Assembly: GCA_016177355.1 (NCBI GenBank)
Contig: JACOVL010000066.1
Coordinates: 1 to 10,421 of the forward strand
Reading direction: 5' to 3'
Source of the DNA: Betaproteobacteria bacterium
GTDB taxonomy: Bacteria; Pseudomonadota; Gammaproteobacteria; Burkholderiales; SG8-41
Length of the DNA: 10,421 nt
Part shown: one piece after another, positions 1-6,939 of the stretch
Numbering within the stretch: position 1 is the stretch's first letter
Layout: every line of letters begins with the position of its first letter
The notes under the pieces: model-generated
Database searches by the model: none
The model's input: the letters and a program-made list of their open reading frames with translations, nothing else
What the model was told of the DNA's origin: nothing
Translations under genes and position numbers: made by a program

Positions 1-546
1 GATCCAGCGCCCGAGGTGATCCTCGAGGAAAGCGCGCGCGGCCGCTTTCGCGACCCGGGACTGCGCGCGCGCCTTGCGGGAATCGGCGTAGGCCTGCTTG
101 ACGAGCAGGATGCTGTAGCACTCGAGCTCGGCGCACAGGTGGTCGGGCAGGTCGGGCTGCGCCCTCGACAGTTCCAGGCCAAAAGCTCCGTAGAATGCCG
201 CAATGTCGGCGAGCTCGACGGTTCTGCCCGCGATTCTGCGGCCGTCGCCGTACGCCGTTTCGTGGGGCGGGCACGCCGGGTTGCCGAGGAAGAGCCACGC
301 ATAGGCGGCGCGCAGCGGGTCCTCTTCGGCCGCGCGCCACGCCCGGCGCGCGGCGTTCAGCGCGCGCGCGACCATTCGCGCCCATGCGCCATTGCCGGCG
401 CTCGCGCGCACGTGCTTCAAGGCTTCCCGCACGCGCGCGCCGTGCCCGGGTGCCGGGTAGGCGAACCCGAGCGCGAGCGCGCGCATGAGCGCCGCGCGCT
501 CCAGCAGCGTCGCGGGGTTATCAACGGACGGGCTCGCGGTCATCAT
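1..546 (-). CDS. TorD/NarJ-family assembly chaperone for the molybdoenzyme (partial, C-terminus outside window)
   Basis: I translated this frame by hand; it is open from an ATG-ATG pair at 546-541 to the window edge (182 residues, no stop). Family signs: a PHETAY motif at residues 94-99 preceded by YAWLFLG (82-88), then ELADIAAFYGAFGLELS (111-127) followed by PDHLCAELE (134-142), and FLEDHLGRWI at 173-182. These match the all-helical TorD/DmsD/NarJ fold, whose members bind the Tat leader and apo-catalytic subunit in the cytoplasm and hold it for molybdopterin insertion before export. It starts 7 nt after the gamma-subunit stop, with no clear Shine-Dalgarno, so translation is probably coupled. 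Family members are usually about 200-240 residues, so perhaps 20-60 residues are missing. The neighbours make the Tat-leader catalytic subunit of this operon the likely client. Family assignment is firm; the client is inferred. Confidence 0.88.
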   Translation of the reverse strand, partial: MMTASPSVDNPATLLERAALMRALALGFAYPAPGHGARVREALKHVRASAGNGAWARMVARALNAARRAWRAAEEDPLRAAYAWLFLGNPACPPHETAYGDGRRIAGRTVELADIAAFYGAFGLELSRAQPDLPDHLCAELECYSILLVKQAYADSRKARAQSRVAKAAARAFLEDHLGRWI

Positions 547-553
547 CGCGGGC

Positions 554-1411
554 CTATCTGGCGAGAGCGAGCGGAACCCACGCCGACCACGCCTTGCGCG
601 AGCCCACCTCGCGGTTGCCGCCGTCCCATACGGCGAACGCAACAACGGTTTTGTCCCCCGGTATGAAGTGCGGCGAATTCGGGTTGCCCGTCGCCATGGG
701 CGCGGTGATGACCACGCGCCAGACTCCTTTCTCCCACACGCCCCTGCCGTCCGCACGCTGATCAGGCTTGACGGTCATGGTGCCAAAGCCTTCCGCCATC
801 TGGTCGAGCACCGGGCTTGCCGTGGGACGAGACACCGGGTTATCTACGCCGAGCGCGCCGGTATACGGACGCGCATCGGTGGCGCGCAACACCTGGTCTG
901 GGTAAAGGTCCACCATCGCGTTGGGATAGAGGTCCCTGAGCTGCGGCTCGCCCGCGTCAATATCGTGCTGAAAGGCCGCCCGCCACTGCAGGATGTTCAC
1001 GCGGCCGCCGGGATTGCCCATCATCGGATTGGGAAGCGCATCCTTGCCGGCCCCGATGGGAAATTCCACCGCGACCATGTCGCCGAACTGATCCAGCACG
1101 ATGCGATCGTTCTGGGTGGGATCTTTCCACTCGATCAGGACGCCGACCCAGTGCCCGTTGTGCGCCGCTCGCACCTTCAATTCCCTGACCACAGGGTTGA
1201 GGTGCCGCGGGGTCGCGACCATCTGGGGCAGCATCGGCACCGCCACCGGCCTGGCTTTTTTCCATTCCGGCAGGTTCGCGTCCAGGATCGGACCCATGTA
1301 CCGAATGCGAACGGCGTTGAGCGTGGTTTCGGCGCTGAGCGCCAGTGCCGAAAGCGCCATCGCCATCGCCGCGCCCGCGAGAAACAATAGTGTCTTGATG
1401 GACGTGTTCAT
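554..1411 (-). CDS. Gamma subunit, ethylbenzene-dehydrogenase-type heme-b domain protein (NxrC-like)
   Basis: A 285-residue protein with a Sec signal peptide: basic start, hydrophobic stretch at residues 8-25, and a likely cut after LSA (25-27) before ETTLNAV. The mature part shows the pattern of type II DMSO-reductase gamma subunits (EbdC, DdhC, SerC and NxrC relatives): a beta-strand-rich domain with HNGHWVGVLIEWKDPTQND near residues 84-102, a central FGDMVAVEFP segment, and a near C-terminal GVWEKGVWRVVITAP segment. In that family the domain binds one heme b through Met and Lys and passes electrons between the beta subunit and a c-type cytochrome. I cannot fix the ligands without an alignment; the Met-rich stretch before PRHLNP is one place to look. 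It starts 11 nt after the beta-subunit stop. An in-frame GTG five codons earlier, overlapping that stop region, is an alternative start. The Sec leader plus the Tat leader on alpha fits assembly outside the cytoplasm. Confidence 0.85.
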   Translation of the reverse strand: MNTSIKTLLFLAGAAMAMALSALALSAETTLNAVRIRYMGPILDANLPEWKKARPVAVPMLPQMVATPRHLNPVVRELKVRAAHNGHWVGVLIEWKDPTQNDRIVLDQFGDMVAVEFPIGAGKDALPNPMMGNPGGRVNILQWRAAFQHDIDAGEPQLRDLYPNAMVDLYPDQVLRATDARPYTGALGVDNPVSRPTASPVLDQMAEGFGTMTVKPDQRADGRGVWEKGVWRVVITAPMATGNPNSPHFIPGDKTVVAFAVWDGGNREVGSRKAWSAWVPLALAR

Positions 1412-1422
1412 GTTCGTCTCGC

Positions 1423-2550
1423 TCACGTGATGTTGCTGCGGTAGGTCTGGTGCCGGTCGTCGTAGACGGGACGCAGCATGATCGGCTCGCGCAGCGGCAC
1501 GCGCGCGAGCTCCACGCCGCTTTCGTCGTAGCCGATGCTGTAATTGCCCTCGAGCTTGTAGTAATGAATGATCTCGGAAGTAGCGCCGAAGAGCAGCAGC
1601 GCGCCGAGGAGCTTCTTGTCCTCTTTCGCCTGGCGGTATCTGGCGATCGCCTGCTCCACTCCCCAGCCGAACATCTGCCGCAGGTATTGCGGCGGCACGT
1701 GCACCGGCGGGATGTAGTAAGTGTTGGGCTCCAGTCCGAGCTGGGGATAGAGCGGCAGCGCGATTTTCGCAACGTGGATGATGTAATCCAGCGGGCTGTC
1801 TTCCCGCGCCTTGTCCGGCGTCTTGATGAACCCCTGGAGCCGGATCTTGCCGATGCACGTGATCGTGCATTGGGTCTGCCGCCCGTTCTCCACCGCCGGA
1901 TAGCAGCCGATGCATTTCTCGGAAACGCGGGTGAACGGGTTGAAATAGACTTTCTTGTACGGGCAGCCTTTGACGCACTCGCGGTAGCCGCGGCAGCGGC
2001 CCTGGTCGAGCAGCACGATCCCGTCTTCCGGCCGTTTGTAGATCGACTGGCGCGGGCAGGCGCCGAGGCATGCCGCGTAGGTGCAATGGTTGCAGATGCG
2101 GGCGAGGTAGAACATCCACTGCATATGGGGAAGCTGCAGGAACGCCCCCTGCGCCATAAGCCCGGTCGAGTCGTCCTCGCCGATGTTCGGGTGCGCGTAG
2201 TCGAGATCCTCGGGCAGGTAGCCCAGGACGCGCTCGCCCTCGGGCGCCGCCTCGAACAGGGTTTTGCCCTTGTAAATCGGGCTCGACATGTCCTGCACGC
2301 CGAGCTTCGAGAGGATGTTCACGTCCCAGCCGAGCGGATAGTAGCCGTAGGGCTTGGTCTCGACGTTGTTCCAGAACATCGCCTCCTGCCCGCGTCCCGC
2401 GGTCCAGGTGGTCTTGCACGCCACGGTGCAAGTCTGGCAGGCGATGCACTTGTTGATGTCGAAGATCATCGCGAACTGCTTCTGCGGCCGCGCGCCGTCG
2501 TACGGGTACTCCATCTCGCGGCCGATCTGCCAGTTGTAGACTTTCGGCAT
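1423..2550 (-). CDS. Beta iron-sulfur subunit of a type II molybdoenzyme, NxrB/NarH-like
   Basis: A 375-residue electron-transfer subunit with four cysteine groups: C35/C38/C41/C45, C153/C156/C161/C165, C186-x5-C192-x3-C196 with Tyr189 where a fourth cysteine would stand, and C213/C216/C228/C232. In NarH the matching position in group three is Trp and the cluster is [3Fe-4S]; Tyr here predicts the same, giving three [4Fe-4S] and one [3Fe-4S]. The N-terminus (MPKVYNWQIGREM), the RICNHCTY and RPEDGIVLLDQ segments, the YYIPP (279-283) and RQMFG segments and the ending LREPIMLRP closely resemble Nitrospira NxrB as I remember it. That protein is longer (about 430 residues), with extra loops before the second cysteine group. 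There is no signal peptide, so it would be exported with the Tat-leader alpha subunit. A Shine-Dalgarno (AAGGG, 8 nt before ATG) supports the start. It lies 43 nt after alpha. Confidence 0.93.
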   Translation of the reverse strand: MPKVYNWQIGREMEYPYDGARPQKQFAMIFDINKCIACQTCTVACKTTWTAGRGQEAMFWNNVETKPYGYYPLGWDVNILSKLGVQDMSSPIYKGKTLFEAAPEGERVLGYLPEDLDYAHPNIGEDDSTGLMAQGAFLQLPHMQWMFYLARICNHCTYAACLGACPRQSIYKRPEDGIVLLDQGRCRGYRECVKGCPYKKVYFNPFTRVSEKCIGCYPAVENGRQTQCTITCIGKIRLQGFIKTPDKAREDSPLDYIIHVAKIALPLYPQLGLEPNTYYIPPVHVPPQYLRQMFGWGVEQAIARYRQAKEDKKLLGALLLFGATSEIIHYYKLEGNYSIGYDESGVELARVPLREPIMLRPVYDDRHQTYRSNIT

Positions 2551-2593
2551 TTCAAAATCCCTTTTCTGTGTCCCCTGTGTCCCGGGGGTTTGC

Positions 2594-5500
2594 TCACGCC
2601 TTGCTGATCTTCACGAAGCCGCCACCCAGGTACTGTTTCATCGCATCGCTCTCGGCCGCCGGCCTCAGGCCCAGGGCGACCGGCCGCCACAGGCCCTTGC
2701 CCCCCAGGCCGCCGTCCTCCGCTTTCGCGAACTTGGCGATCGACTCGCGCGGCGCGCTGGTGACGCAGTGCACGTCCACGTTGAAGCCCCTGGTGACCTC
2801 GTTGCTCCAGCTCTTGCGCGTAATGAGCGTGTGGGTCTGGTGCGTGGGCTTGAGCGAGGAGCGCGTGAGGCTCTGGTGGCCGCCGTAGCGGAACAGCGCC
2901 TGGTACTGCGTTACCGGGTTTTTGGCCGCGCCATCCTCCCTCGTCTCGTGACCCTTTACCGAACCGGGCGTTGCCATGTAGCCGTTGAACCACATGCGGG
3001 TGATGCTTTGCGGCGTTCCCGGATAGTAGCGGGCGCGGGCCATGAGGCGCGCCACCTTGTACTCGTCGCGGCGCGCGGGATCGTTCCAGCCGCGGAACGG
3101 CAGGTCGTTCGGGTCGCCGTCCACCCACACGTAATCGCCGTCGTTGATGCCGAGCTTTTTTCCGTCCAGCGGATTGATGTCCACGTACATCTCGCCGGAC
3201 GAGGGACTGCGCTTGTCGCGCCGGTACATGTCGCCGAACGGCCCGAACAGCGCCGCCATGAAGTCGGTATCGATCGGCATCGTGTGCGCGCCGTGCCGGT
3301 ACTTGGGCGTGTGAAAGACGTAGGTGTATCCCTGGTCCCGCAACGGATGGCCCGACTTGAGCAGCGCGTCCGCGTCGTAGGTGGTGTTGCGCATCTGCCG
3401 CGTGATATAGCCGCGGTCATCGGATGCAATACCCCAGTCCTCGGGCCGTTTCGGGCGGATCGCCGGATGCGGGGCGGCGGCGATCGCGCACGGGTCGTAG
3501 AAAGTCGCCTCGGAAGGCTCGCGGTGCACGATCAGGTTTTCTCCCGCTTCGATGAATTCCGGCTCGGGCCGATAGAATTCGAGCCGCCCGGTCCTGGTGT
3601 ACCAGGGCTTGGACTCCTGCACCTGCTCGTAGCTGTTGATGCGCGGATAGGTGCGCGTGTTCATGAGCGCGGGAATGCCGCGCTTGCCGAGGTTCTCGAT
3701 GTCCTCGAAGCGGTAGCCTTTGAGGGGAGTGGATGCATCGATGATGCGCTGCAGGTAGACCTCGGGCCGGTTCTCCGCGATGAACCGCCACATCTGCTCG
3801 AAGCGCTGGTCGCCGGTGAGCTTCGCCAGCTCGCGCGCCACCCCGAGGTAGGTTTCGATGTCGGCCGCGGTTTCAAACGCGCGCCTCGCCGGCGTGCGCG
3901 GGAACGGCTGCACGAACGGGTTGGAGTTGGAGGCGGTCATGTCCGGATACTTGAACTCCATCCAGGAATCCACCCCGTACACGATGTCGCTGTACTCGCA
4001 CGAGCCGGTCCACCACCAGTCGTTGTAGACCACCAGCTCGCACTTCGGCAGCGTGTTGTTCACCACGTCGAAGTGGCCCTTCTGATTGCCGAGGGAGGAG
4101 TTGGAGTTCACCTGCCAGATCGCCTTGGTGGGCGTGGGCAGGTGCGCGCCGGTGGTGATCTTCTTGGTGCCGGCCTTCATCACACGTTCCCCGTTCGCCC
4201 AGTAGTGCATGGATTCGTAGCGGAAGGTCGCGCGCGTTTTGACCGGCGCCGCGGGATCGAGCTGGGGATTGAACGGATCTTCCAGCGTGTAAAGCGGCAC
4301 GCCGGCAAACAGGGTGTTCTTGTAGTTGCCGGCGTAGCTGCCGACGTTTCCGCCGTGGCGCCCGAGACTGCCGGCGAGCGCCGCGACCAGGAAGATGGCG
4401 CGGTCCTTGTTGTCGTTGTTCCAGAAATGGTTCGGCCCCATGCCGTTGGCGAACAGCGTGCGCCCCTCACTCGCCGCGATGTCGCGCGCAAGGCTGATGG
4501 TGGCCTGCGGCGGCGCCCAGGTGATTTTCCGCACCTGCTCGGGCGTCATGTTTGCATCGAGGTATTGCCGGGTGAGATCGAACACCGGGCGTACTGGAAT
4601 CTTCTTGCCGTCCACCGTGGTGACTTCGAAGGTCCCGGTCAGGGCGGGTTCAATCCCGAGTTTGTCAAAATGTTCGCCCATCTGGTCGTGACCGACCGTA
4701 GCGGGCCGCCCTTGCTTGCCGTCCCACACCACAAAGTCGGCGAATTCTTTCACCAGGTACTCGGGAATCTGTACGCCGTTTTGCTGCGTCGTCGCCGGCG
4801 CGGATTGGCCTTTCGGCACCACGCGGGTCCAGTTCCTGAGCTCTGAGTCCTGGTGCCCGCTGAAGATATCGGACGCCTTGAGCCGCTCCAGGGTGTCCAT
4901 GCGCACCAGCGATGGCAGGTCGGTGAAGCGCTTGACGAATTTCTCGTCGTAGAGCTTCTCGCTGATCATCACCCGCGCGACCCCCAGCGCGAACGCCGGA
5001 TCCGTGCCGGGCCGGATCACGATCACGTCATCGCATTTGTTCGCCGTCGCCGAATACTCCACCGTCACTGCGACCGTCTTCGCGCCTTTGAGCCGCGCCT
5101 CCGTCAGCCAGTGGCTGTCCGGCATCTTGGTCGTGATCCAATTCATCCCCCAGGCGATGATGAGCTTCGCGTTCTCCGTGTCGTGCAGCTCGAAATCGTT
5201 GGTCTGCTCGCCCGTCACCATCGGATGCCCCGGCGGCAGGTCGGTGTGGAAGGAGTAGGAATCCCAGAAACTGCCGCCTTTGGCCTCTTCCGGCGGCACG
5301 CCGCGCAGATGATGATCGAGAAGGGCCATGCTGTTTCCCATGCGGAACGCGCCGAAGATGCGGATCGCGCCTTGGAGCGCCATGCCACCGCGGAATTTCA
5401 TGACGCGCGTGCCCGCGCCTCCCACCTGCTCCACCATATCGGGATCGTAGCCCTGCGCCAGCAGGTATTTCCTGCCTTGCTCCCCGGAATAGGTTTTCGC

Positions 5501-6082
5501 GATGTTGTGCAAGGTCCTGGCGTGGTATTGGTAGGCGACCTCGTGCGGAACCTTGAGCCAGCCGTCCCATCCGCGCCGCAGCAGATCCCCCGGAGCCGCG
5601 CCCGTCGCGGGGTCGCGCGGGAAGCCCCGGTCCGCCCACTCCTTGAAACCCAGGCGGAGAAACGCGCCCTTCACACGCCGGTCGCCGTAGAAACGCCGCG
5701 CCAGCACCAGTCCTTTCTGGCAGCAGCGCGGGTCCCAGCGGGAAGAAGCCTTGTTGCCATACAGGTCCTGCGCCTTGCCGTACCCGTACGTGGGCTGGAT
5801 GCGCACCACCACGTTGTTCTTCACAAAACCCTCGAGCAGGCAGTTGTGCGTGTCGTTGGGACAGCACATGAAGACGAAAGTCCTGTCGTGGCGGTAGATG
5901 TCGCGGTATATGCGCTCCCAGTCGCGGTTCGGGTAGTCCTTCAACGGGTTCGCGACGGAAACCGGGGCGAGGTAGCGGTATTGGGCGAACAGTTCCGCGG
6001 GAGAGACGACCGCGCCAAAACCAGCTGCGCCGGCGAGCTTCAGAAACCGGCGGCGCGACAGACGGTCGGACGACATGCTCAT
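2594..6082 (-). CDS. Catalytic molybdopterin subunit of a type II DMSO-reductase-family enzyme, NxrA-like, Tat-exported
   Basis: A 1162-residue molybdo-bis(pyranopterin guanine dinucleotide) enzyme. The ATG at 6082 is chosen because AAGGAG lies 7 nt upstream and the predicted transcript starts near 6133, leaving almost no leader for the earlier in-frame ATG at 6130. A Tat signal SRRRFLK (residues 9-15) precedes LAGAAGFGAVV. The FS0 region has C73, C74, D77, C81 and C120/C121; by spacing against NarG (H-x3-C-x3-C) this reads C-x3-D-x3-C. GGSFWDSYSF places Asp274 at the position of the NarG molybdenum ligand (SFYDWY...DLPP). Segments such as GEQTNDFELHDTENAK, MPDSHWLTEARLKG and EYSATANK are, from memory, nearly those of Nitrospira NxrA, and the length fits (about 1150). 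Family reactions include nitrite oxidation, nitrate, selenate and (per)chlorate reduction and hydrocarbon hydroxylation. The Nxr-like sequence favours nitrogen oxyanions, but the substrate and direction are not shown. Confidence 0.92.
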   Translation of the reverse strand: MSMSSDRLSRRRFLKLAGAAGFGAVVSPAELFAQYRYLAPVSVANPLKDYPNRDWERIYRDIYRHDRTFVFMCCPNDTHNCLLEGFVKNNVVVRIQPTYGYGKAQDLYGNKASSRWDPRCCQKGLVLARRFYGDRRVKGAFLRLGFKEWADRGFPRDPATGAAPGDLLRRGWDGWLKVPHEVAYQYHARTLHNIAKTYSGEQGRKYLLAQGYDPDMVEQVGGAGTRVMKFRGGMALQGAIRIFGAFRMGNSMALLDHHLRGVPPEEAKGGSFWDSYSFHTDLPPGHPMVTGEQTNDFELHDTENAKLIIAWGMNWITTKMPDSHWLTEARLKGAKTVAVTVEYSATANKCDDVIVIRPGTDPAFALGVARVMISEKLYDEKFVKRFTDLPSLVRMDTLERLKASDIFSGHQDSELRNWTRVVPKGQSAPATTQQNGVQIPEYLVKEFADFVVWDGKQGRPATVGHDQMGEHFDKLGIEPALTGTFEVTTVDGKKIPVRPVFDLTRQYLDANMTPEQVRKITWAPPQATISLARDIAASEGRTLFANGMGPNHFWNNDNKDRAIFLVAALAGSLGRHGGNVGSYAGNYKNTLFAGVPLYTLEDPFNPQLDPAAPVKTRATFRYESMHYWANGERVMKAGTKKITTGAHLPTPTKAIWQVNSNSSLGNQKGHFDVVNNTLPKCELVVYNDWWWTGSCEYSDIVYGVDSWMEFKYPDMTASNSNPFVQPFPRTPARRAFETAADIETYLGVARELAKLTGDQRFEQMWRFIAENRPEVYLQRIIDASTPLKGYRFEDIENLGKRGIPALMNTRTYPRINSYEQVQESKPWYTRTGRLEFYRPEPEFIEAGENLIVHREPSEATFYDPCAIAAAPHPAIRPKRPEDWGIASDDRGYITRQMRNTTYDADALLKSGHPLRDQGYTYVFHTPKYRHGAHTMPIDTDFMAALFGPFGDMYRRDKRSPSSGEMYVDINPLDGKKLGINDGDYVWVDGDPNDLPFRGWNDPARRDEYKVARLMARARYYPGTPQSITRMWFNGYMATPGSVKGHETREDGAAKNPVTQYQALFRYGGHQSLTRSSLKPTHQTHTLITRKSWSNEVTRGFNVDVHCVTSAPRESIAKFAKAEDGGLGGKGLWRPVALGLRPAAESDAMKQYLGGGFVKISKA

Positions 6083-6089
6083 GGCAAGG

Positions 6090-6095
6090 CTCCTT
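6090..6095 (-). promoter_or_regulatory. Shine-Dalgarno of the catalytic-subunit gene
   Basis: The minus strand reads AAGGAG, then 7 nt, then ATG at 6082. This is the strongest ribosome-binding site in the window, and it decides between the in-frame ATGs at 6130, 6082 and 6076 in favour of 6082. Confidence 0.8.
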
Positions 6096-6139
6096 GGGAA
6101 GCGGGCGCGCGCTTGGCCCGTGCCGCTCATTGCCGATCA

Positions 6140-6145
6140 ATCATA
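6140..6145 (-). promoter_or_regulatory. -10 box of the molybdoenzyme operon
   Basis: The minus strand reads TATGAT (5 of 6 matches to TATAAT). Placing its last base at -7 puts the transcription start near 6133. That is exactly 41.5 bp from the centre of the FNR-type palindrome at 6168-6181 and gives a leader of about 51 nt before the ATG at 6082. No -35 hexamer is needed for such an activator-dependent promoter. Confidence 0.7.
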
Positions 6146-6167
6146 GGGGGACGCAGGGCGCGCGGGG

Positions 6168-6181
6168 TTGATCTAAATCAA
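6168..6181. promoter_or_regulatory. FNR/Anr/Dnr-type binding site
   Basis: The sequence TTGATCTAAATCAA is a perfect match to the FNR-family consensus TTGAT-N4-ATCAA. Its centre (6174.5) is 92 bp upstream of the catalytic-subunit ATG and 66 bp upstream of the aat ATG. With the TATGAT box on the minus strand it forms textbook class II geometry for the leftward operon. For aat the equivalent -10 position (about 6204-6209) is poor, so activation is assigned to the leftward operon. FNR, Anr, Dnr and some Crp-family nitrogen-oxide sensors share this half-site, so the sensed signal (low oxygen or nitric oxide) is open. Confidence 0.85.
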
Positions 6182-6227
6182 GTCACATCACCGCACGGTG
6201 TTGATAGCCGGGCGCGGACGGCGAACG

Positions 6228-6233
6228 TACAAT
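6228..6233 (+). promoter_or_regulatory. Possible -10 box of aat, very close to the start codon
   Basis: The hexamer TACAAT lies 7 nt before the aat ATG. No Shine-Dalgarno is visible in the gap, and no good -35 stands 16-18 bp upstream (TTGATA at 6201-6206 leaves a 21-bp spacer). If used, the transcript would start at or next to the ATG. Confidence 0.35.
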
Positions 6234-6240
6234 CACCGCC

Positions 6241-6939
6241 ATGATTCCATGGCTCGAGGCCGGAGACCCGTTTCCACCGGTCGAACGCGCGCTCGAGGAA
6301 CCCAACGGGCTGCTCGCCGCCGGAGCGGATCTTTTCGTCCCCCGGCTTCTGGAGGCCTATCGAAACGGCATTTTCCCGTGGTACAGCGAAGGGCAGCCGG
6401 TGCTGTGGTGGAGCCCCGATCCGCGCATGGTGCTCTTCCCGTCCGAATTCAAGTTGTCGCGCTCGCTCCGTAAGCGCATCGCGAAACGCGACTACGAGAT
6501 ACGCGTTGACACGGCTTTCGAGGCCGTGATCAGCGCCTGCGCCGAGCCGCGTCCGGGCCGGGAAGGCACATGGATCACCGGAGACATGGTCGCCGCCTAC
6601 ACGGCGCTCGCGCGCGCCGGACACGCGCACTCGGTGGAGACCTGGATCGGGGGAGAACTCGCCGGCGGGCTCTACGGCGTCGCGCTGGGACGCATGTTCT
6701 TCGGTGAATCCATGTTCACGAATGCGCCCGATGCCTCCAAGATCGCGCTCGCCCACCTCGTGCGCCAGCTCGAGCGCCGGGACTACGGCATGATCGACTG
6801 CCAGATGACGACCGCGCACCTTGCACGCTTCGGCGCGCGCGAAATTCCGCGCGCCGAATTTATGCGAAAACTCACGGACTTGGTAAACTACCCGGACACG
6901 GCGCGGAGATGGGCTTTCGACGATGACTTATTTGACTGA
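6241..6939 (+). CDS. aat: Leucyl/phenylalanyl-tRNA--protein transferase
   Basis: A 232-residue cytoplasmic enzyme that moves Leu or Phe from aminoacyl-tRNA to proteins with N-terminal Arg or Lys, marking them for ClpS/ClpAP (N-degron pathway). The family signature is complete: PNGLLAAGAD (21-30), YRNGIFPWY (40-48), LWWSPDPR (55-62), then the GGLYGVALGRMFFGESMF region of the acetyltransferase-like fold, and MIDCQ near the C-terminus. The length is normal for the family. The ATG follows 7 nt after a -10-like TACAAT with no Shine-Dalgarno. Its last 17 bases overlap the start of bpt, so the two are almost certainly one transcript. It is divergent from the molybdoenzyme operon and shares the 158-bp control region with it. 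Nothing in the protein looks broken. Confidence 0.97.
   Translation: MIPWLEAGDPFPPVERALEEPNGLLAAGADLFVPRLLEAYRNGIFPWYSEGQPVLWWSPDPRMVLFPSEFKLSRSLRKRIAKRDYEIRVDTAFEAVISACAEPRPGREGTWITGDMVAAYTALARAGHAHSVETWIGGELAGGLYGVALGRMFFGESMFTNAPDASKIALAHLVRQLERRDYGMIDCQMTTAHLARFGAREIPRAEFMRKLTDLVNYPDTARRWAFDDDLFD

Noticed and set aside
1412..2449. The gamma-subunit frame stays open upstream, giving a possible 631-residue fusion protein
   Set aside because: The extra part lies opposite phase to the beta gene, is Arg/Pro/Ala-rich without motifs, and would bury a clear signal peptide in the middle of the protein.
2768..4846. Very long open frame on the plus strand opposite the catalytic subunit (and similar ones at 1450-2607 and 4853-6244)
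   Set aside because: The translations are rich in Arg, Ala, His, Val and Gly with no recognisable domain. They mirror a well-supported minus-strand gene, as expected in GC-rich DNA.
2594..6082. Calling the operon a proven nitrite oxidoreductase
   Set aside because: Sequence likeness to NxrA/NxrB is from memory, and exported nitrate reductases and other oxyanion enzymes share the same architecture. The FNR-type site also points away from obligate aerobic nitrite oxidation.
6083..6130. Earlier ATG at 6130 for the catalytic subunit
   Set aside because: It has no Shine-Dalgarno, would lie only about 3 nt from the predicted transcription start, and would put 16 extra residues before an otherwise standard Tat leader.
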